Positions 58,025 to 64,000 of a stretch of 64,000 nt of DNA are shown in pieces. The DNA comes from Siphonodentalium dalli (Eukaryota > Mollusca > Scaphopoda > Gadilida > Siphonodentaliidae), in NCBI GenBank assembly GCA_032622095.1, contig CP136064.1, positions 188,839,794-188,903,793 of the forward strand, in the 5' to 3' direction. The notes beneath the pieces are model-generated. The model made no database searches. It was not told the DNA's origin and was given only the letters and a program-made list of their open reading frames with translations. Position 1 is the stretch's first letter; every line of letters starts with the position of its first letter. The position numbers and the translations under genes are program-made.

Positions 58025-59715
58025 GGTAGTCAGGGGGTTACTCTATGATCATAGTTGAGGTGAATAGGTATACGGGGAGTTATTGTATGTCATGAATGAT
58101 GTGAATAGGTACACAAGGAGTGACTATATGGTTATGTGTGGGTTGTCCATTGTAAGATGTATATGTATACAGGGAGAGGTCATGGTCATGTGTGAGGTGA
58201 ATCGGTATGAATGGAGTGACTATGTTGTATGGTTGTGTATATCCAGTACGGGTGCACCCGATGTGCCTGTATGGACATTGATGTGGTGTATGAATATAGT
58301 TAAATGGTCATCTGTGTGTTGATTATGTATATATGGAGTGACTGTATGGTCATGGGTTGGATGCACATGTGTTATCTGTATGATCATGGATGGGGTGTGT
58401 GGATAAATAGGGAGTTATGTTATGGTTACGGGTAATGTGTATAGGTATACATGGAATGACTGTACGGTCATGATTGAAGTGTATATGCATACCTGGAGTA
58501 AGCTGGGTGGACATTATCGAGCGTGTGGGTATATAGTGAGTGTCCTTATTTATTTATATATCTCGTGGATGTATTATCATTGGTGGGTGTATAGGGATTA
58601 GCTGTATGATCATGGATGACGTGTATGATTATACAGTGAGTTGCTGAATTGTCATGTGTGAGGTGTATATGCAAGTATGGAAGGTATGGATGGTCGTGTG
58701 TGCAGGTTTTTTTGTATATCTGGAAGGGCTGAATAGCCGTTGGTGAGGTGTATATGTATACATGGAGTGACTCTATGGTCTAGGGTGGGCTGCATATGTA
58801 TATATCGAGTGGTTATATGACTATGTGTGTCGAATAGGTATACATGTAGTGACTGTATGGTCAATGGTGATATGAGTACATGTAGGTATACAAGGAGTGA
58901 CTGTATGATCATAAATGTAATGAATATCTATACAGGGAGTGACTTAATGGTCATGTGTCAGGTGTATGAGTATACCTGATGTTCCTGCTTGGTGACTCGT
59001 GGCGGTATGGTCATGTGTAGGTTATACGGGCATACACACGTGTTGCTATATGGTCATGGGCGAGGGGTATGTGTATATAGCGAGTGGCTATATGGCCATG
59101 GGTGAGGTGCATATGCATACATGGAGTGACTTTTCTGACATAGCTGGGGTGTATTAGTATATCTTGTGTCGCTATTCGGCTATGGTGCAACACATAGGGA
59201 TACATGGAGTGACATGGCCAATACTGAGGTGAATATGTATACAAGGATTGACCATGATCATGTATGAATGTTTTGAATAGGTACACACGGGGTGACTATA
59301 TGGACATATGTCAGGTAAAGGAGTATACCAGGTGGCATGGGTGAGGGTATGTGTATGAAGCGAGTGGCTATATGGCCATTGGTGAGGTGCATATATATAT
59401 GTATACCTGGAGTGACTCTATGGACATTGTTGTGGTGTTGATGCATATATAATGTCTATTTGACCATCTGTGTGGAGAATATGTATACAGGGGATTACCG
59501 TATGGCCAATCGTGAGGTGAATGCATGGGTATACACTGAGTGACTATATGGTTATGGGTCATGTTGAGGAGTATACCCGGTGGGCCTCCATTGTGACTCA
59601 TGGATGTATGGTCATCCATGGTAATGGGTCAGGTGTACGTTTAAACATTGGGTCACTATATTGTTGTGTCTGTGGTGTTTATGTATATATGGAATGACTG
59701 TGTGATAATGGGTGG
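58025..59715. repeat. 1.7-kb diverged minisatellite
   Basis: Units of roughly 45-60 bp contain GTATATGTATACA.GGAGTGAC, then T.TATGGTCATGGGTGAGGTG, in many variants. Overlapping minus-strand frames (58652-59619) arise from the repeat. The 5' boundary is gradual and the 3' one is near 59715. Confidence 0.88.
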
Positions 59716-60285
59716 CTAACGCTTTCCACGTTTAACATTTCGTTAGAGCACAATTGACCGCACATAATGCGATTATCTCGAAATACGCTATTGATCGTGC
59801 GTTGAACACGACGTACAATCCGTGCGCTGGCCGAGATGAACACAGTGACCCGTTAGCCACACCAATCATCGTGATTACCCATGCAGTGATCGCCGTTGAA
59901 TGTGAATAAATATGTCCGAAACGACACGGATTAACGTGTGACCCGTTTTCACAAACCAAGTCACTCGCAGATGTGTTTGGAAAGTCAAATGTGGAAGTCG
60001 CATGATTGTGTCTTACTATTATAATATACATTGTATAAGTGGATCATGAATTCCGAAGAAGTCTGTCTGCCAGAATGATGACATGGAATTTGACCTGTAA
60101 CCAACAACCAACTACTTTTGCCAAAGGTAATGCCGCACATCATTATTATGTAGCGACGACAGTGTTCCGGCCATTTCCGGTTTCTCAATCTGTGAATGAG
60201 GAAAACGTGTCTTTTTGCAGAGCTCAAAAGTGATATAAATTCAATAAATTATTGGATAGACTACTTACTTTTCTGTTTAAAATAG
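59716..60285. other. Unrecognised stretch with one 99-codon frame
   Basis: A minus-strand frame at 59732-60031 is open for 99 codons in GC-richer, non-repetitive sequence. I do not recognise the product, and no splice or start context decides it. The plus frame 60039-60233 is likewise unrecognised. Confidence 0.3.
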
Positions 60286-60750
60286 GTAAATGGACAATCG
60301 GAGTGTGCACCAGACAATTGTAATCGAGTTTCATGTGAAATATTGTCAACTGTAAGTGAAATAAATTCCGTTTGACTTTTGTTGTGTGGCCACCATTTTG
60401 ATATCGATAAATGACCCCATTGAACTTTGATTTGATTTTGTAACAAGTTATACGTTAAAATTTTAGAATACAAATAAATGACAATGCACAATAAATATTG
60501 GCATTAATGTTGGACAAGGTTGTATTCCATGTTATTATGTTTTTGAAGGTAATAATCGTCTGAAAAAGTAGCCTATTTTCGTGCATAAAAAAGTTAAAGG
60601 AATCATTTGTAACTTCCAGTAACTCACGTGCCATGTTATTGGTAATCCAATTGGCTATGGAATGCATATTTTTTTTATTTTTTTTGGCTATCATTTTCAT
60701 TGTGTTTTGACCTAGTAAATACCACTACCCTACAAGAAACAATGTTATTT
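60286..60750 (+). repeat. Diverged direct duplication, copy 1 (partner 61146-61600)
   Basis: Shared blocks in order are ACCAGAC.ATTGTAAT, GTTGTG.GGC..CATTTTGA, AGCCTATTTTCGTGCATAAA, CCAATT.GCTATGGA and the AATGTT/AATGCTGTT..ACATT end. Copies are about 860 bp apart. No coding signal was seen in either. Confidence 0.82.
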
Positions 60751-60889
60751 ACATTGTGTGGCAATGGTATGGAGGGAATAGTATGAAAAGTTCTGCCAGC
60801 ATGACTATGAATTAAGTTCTCTAGCCACAGTAGTATTCTTCAATGTGCATTAACTGCCTAAATTATCAATTTGATTGATTATAATGATC

Positions 60890-60992
60890 TGGCTTGCGCC
60901 TCTAGGGGAAGTTCTGCCCATTTTTTTAATTTGATTGGATACGGGTGGTGTTAAGGATCTGGCAAGTGTCTCCAGCGGAAGTTCTGCCCAAA
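60890..60992 (+). repeat. Short duplication with GGAAGTTCTGCCCA
   Basis: GATCTGGC..G.GCCTC.AG.GGAAGTTCTGCCCA-type text occurs at about 60887-60921 and 60955-60990. Confidence 0.7.
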
Positions 60993-61145
60993 TTCTCAGG
61001 AAACAACAATGCTAGTACATATAGTAGGCCTACACGTGTTGGTGACAACAGAAGTCTGGTCAGACCTGTCACTGAACAAACTTGTAATTTTTGTAGCGAT
61101 TTAAAGAGAATAAAAAAAAGTATTAAATAAAGCTTTGAATGAGCA

Positions 61146-61600
61146 ACACACCGGGATGTGAACCAGACCATTGTAATTAAGTTTGAGGTGCAATTTTGTC
61201 AAAGATAATATATTGAAACAAATTTAGTTTAATTTAATAGTGTTGTGGTGGCTGTCATTTTGACGAATGACCATACCAAATAATGATTTGATTATGTATA
61301 TAACCATTTAGACATTAAATAATTAAAATGTTGAGGGAATAATAAGTAACAGTGCACAACGAACATTGATATTAATCATAGACATGGCCAAATTAAAAAA
61401 TATTTGTATGTAATAATCATCTGAATAGATAGCCTATTTTCGTGCATAAAAAAAATGAACAAATATTCAATAACTTTCATGCCATGCAATCCAATTCGCT
61501 ATGGAGTACATAACTTTATTGGCATTGTAGGCATTGTAATCGTGTTATGACTTAGTTAATGCCGATGTCCTTCAAAAATCAATGCTGTTGACATTCTGCT
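61146..61600 (+). repeat. Diverged direct duplication, copy 2
   Basis: Partner of 60286-60750, with many substitutions and indels. Confidence 0.8.
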
Positions 61601-64000
61601 CATATCCCTCCCAAAGACATTAACATTTGCCTCACACAAGATAACAACAAGAATTTGAAGAAAATAATTGATTGTTGTGTTGATATTATGAAATCAATTC
61701 ATTAATAATATATTGTGAACAACATTTAGGCTAGACAACTTCCTGTTTACATTGTTTGAGAATGTTCATGTAAATCTGCGGGTCAAAGAAAGCCCAAGAT
61801 TGCGGTACGGTACTACATGTATTCCATGATTTAGGTACAACATACACATCAACTTTATTTAGGTTAACTGTACCATGTGTGAGTAGTTACCAGGACCCCC
61901 CCCCCCCCCACACCACTTGCTACATGTTGCACATATACCGGTATCAACATCAAATTAAATGTTGATTGATCGGCAGGAGTAGTACCTTTTTTATCAAAAC
62001 AAATAACACATCTAACTCAAATGTTAGTCAATTTTCATTTATGAAAAGAAAGTATGTGGTATTTTCTTAAAACTATTCTAGCAAATACTCAGTGATGAGT
62101 AGTGACCCATAAGGGAATGCTCAAATATTATTCAAGTTCAACAAATCTAATGATAGGTTGTAATTGTTGAACTTATTATCTGAACATTTCACTAAAATGT
62201 ACTTTTATTTGTGTTATACTTGCATCTGTCGTCTGCTTATTTTTTCCTGAAAACCCACCAAATGATTATAGACCATTCCAATGCACTTTTATAACTGAGT
62301 GGGAACTTCCATTTAGTACATCATGTAAAAATGGTTATGCGATAATAACTGATGTCTATCATGTCCTTCTATAATACCGGTACTGTACAACTCAACTTCT
62401 CAAGATCACCTTATATGTATTCATCAGACGCCAATTTTATTTATTGTAGTCTTGATGCTTGGGCACATGAAGTTGCATTACAGGATAGTTTTGTATTCTG
62501 TAATAAAAATTAACCCTTGGTCTTGCCCAAGATCTGTTACTTGTATAACTGTTGATTGTCTTCGTTGTTGTCTCATGTCAATCAACCTCCGGGTTAAATT
62601 TAACCAAATGTGCTGATGATTTCTCAGGCATATACAAGTTTTCAACCAATCATTCTACATTTATTAGTGTTATTGCTAGAAACCAAATATATAACATACA
62701 ATCTTCACATATCCTAACTGAAAATAGACAATTGATGTTACAAGATTTTTGTCCCTTAATACACCACCACGACCAACAGACTAATGTAGGAGAGATATTA
62801 CTACACTGAATTATGAGTGGAAAGCACATTAGCAGTGTCTACAGACATTATTTGGCAACTTCTGGGTGACATAATGAGTTGACAGAAAAAAAATTCCAAA
62901 GTCCGAATTAAAAAAAATTGGCAAAAAAAAATTATTCATAGGAATTTTTTTTTTTTAGCTTTCTATATGATGGTAGATGTCTCTGGCTTTGAAAAACATT
63001 GAAAATTTGATCGCCACTTGATTTTTTTCCAAAACTTGTGTCATCGCTAAATTATTATGTGATAAACGTGTCGCCTTTTCAAGAAACTGTTTCGAAATTA
63101 CTACCATAATAGTCCATTGGTTCCTCCAGATTCTCCAGATACAAGTTCTGTTGTTAGTTATATCGGATATGTGGAGCGCTATATTGTGAAGTGGTAATTC
63201 TGTTGGATCTATCACTATATTTAGTGGTTCTAAATGTAAATGTTAATTCGTTTAGTTTCATCGTTGGATTAGTGGTTCTGAGAATATTTTCGGAACAGGA
63301 TTAGTTTTGTGGAATAATTATAATAAATGTATTTATGCTATTAGTTAATAATTAATTCAACCAATGCATGTGTTGCTATTGCCACCCCCCCCCCCCGTTC
63401 GTCCTGTTGATGTATTATATATATATATATTGTAATTTTGGTAAATCGCACCCAATTCCCAAGGCTGGCAAACTAATATTTCAGTGATATCCCATTGTTC
63501 GTCACGCGCCACAAACAAATCGCGCGGTCGTTAATGTAGCTTCAGTTATTATACAAGAGGACATGCACCCCCCCCCCCCCACCCGCACTCCCCTTATACG
63601 CCGTCCCTATATATGTGCCTGCTTATAGTCCAGTGCATTTATGGTTTCACCTCAAAATAATTGCAACACAAAGTTTCTCAGTGGGAATAAGTACTTTAAC
63701 CCATCACAAATAATATACTAAAAATCAACAAGAATCAAGAAATGCGAAATTGATGAATTTTGTGAAATAAATTTGTCTAAATTTGGTAAAATATTCATTT
63801 TATAGCTTTTTAAGGATGTTTATAAAAAACTTCCTTTCACATGTCCTTCCATTTATATATACATTTTGTAGAGTGCACAACCCTGATTACAGAACAGAAA
63901 ACCTTTCCTGGATACGTTCAGTATTTTTTGAGTTATGTGCCTCCAAAATTTGGAGTTTGTCTAATTTCGGAGGCTCAATTTCTCAAAATTAGTTAAAATC
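61601..64000. other. No gene recognised; repeat remnant and C-runs
   Basis: 62113-62322 matches 22681-22872 (hairpin with GTTGAACTTATTATCTGAAC, then GTCTGCTTA..TTTCC.GAAAACC and CCATTTAGTACA). C-runs occur at about 61888-61900, 63384-63396 and 63568-63581, and a TA-rich run at 63415-63430. Frames at 62552-62809, 62955-63215 and 63783-63992 have no recognisable domain. Confidence 0.5.

Noticed and set aside
59732-60031. 99-codon minus-strand frame, considered as a membrane-receptor exon
   Set aside because: The hydrophobic pattern is too short and no conserved receptor motif is visible.

Overview
The window reads as AT-rich nuclear DNA of an animal, most likely a lophotrochozoan and perhaps a mollusc. 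The evidence is a tRNA-derived SINE with intact Pol III boxes and a (CAAT)n tail, a short Helitron, many TTAA-flanked miniature elements, a decayed gag-like region, a fragment that looks like the C-terminal part of a LINE protein, and long C or G homopolymers. No operons, ribosome binding sites or dense long reading frames are present, so it is not prokaryotic. The taxon is an inference. I found no convincing host gene: most open frames are 60-100 codons, overlap on both strands and lie in repeats.

Layout. 1-5 kb: TTAA-type miniature elements (657-826, 1791-2190), a 219-bp near-perfect palindrome (953-1171) and diverged tandem repeats. 7-10 kb: a non-LTR retrotransposon fragment between 63-bp direct repeats, then a 1.6-kb inverted repeat (8476-10077) with a 142-bp tandem repeat in its loop. 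10.5-15 kb: a six-fold iterated motif, a broken gag-like region, and a 45-bp minisatellite (about 35 units) that stays open in several frames. 16-21 kb: a Helitron (16036-16427, minus strand), a 2.2-kb terminal-inverted-repeat element (17479-19725) and a SINE (20015-20735) carrying a nested TTAA element (20174-20574).

21-32 kb: dispersed repeats, a tandem array rich in AAGATGGC motifs, and a truncated copy (25993-30466) of a giant foldback element. 32-43 kb: more TTAA elements, a largely empty stretch, and the full-length foldback element (37657-42752, about 5.1 kb). That element has near-identical ends, homologous inverted arms reaching close to its centre, and a TTA duplication at each end. 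43-53 kb: tandem repeats and a 2.06-kb element (48063-50126) with a 6-bp target duplication and arrays of palindromic GGCGTATATACGCC-type units near its ends; a TTAA element is nested in it. 53-64 kb: hairpins, diverged duplications and a 1.7-kb minisatellite.

No set of genes works together here. The common theme is non-autonomous elements built from inverted repeats: hairpins within miniature elements, palindromes in tandem, and whole elements that fold back. No transposase, reverse transcriptase catalytic core or integrase was recognised, so these elements would depend on enzymes encoded elsewhere.
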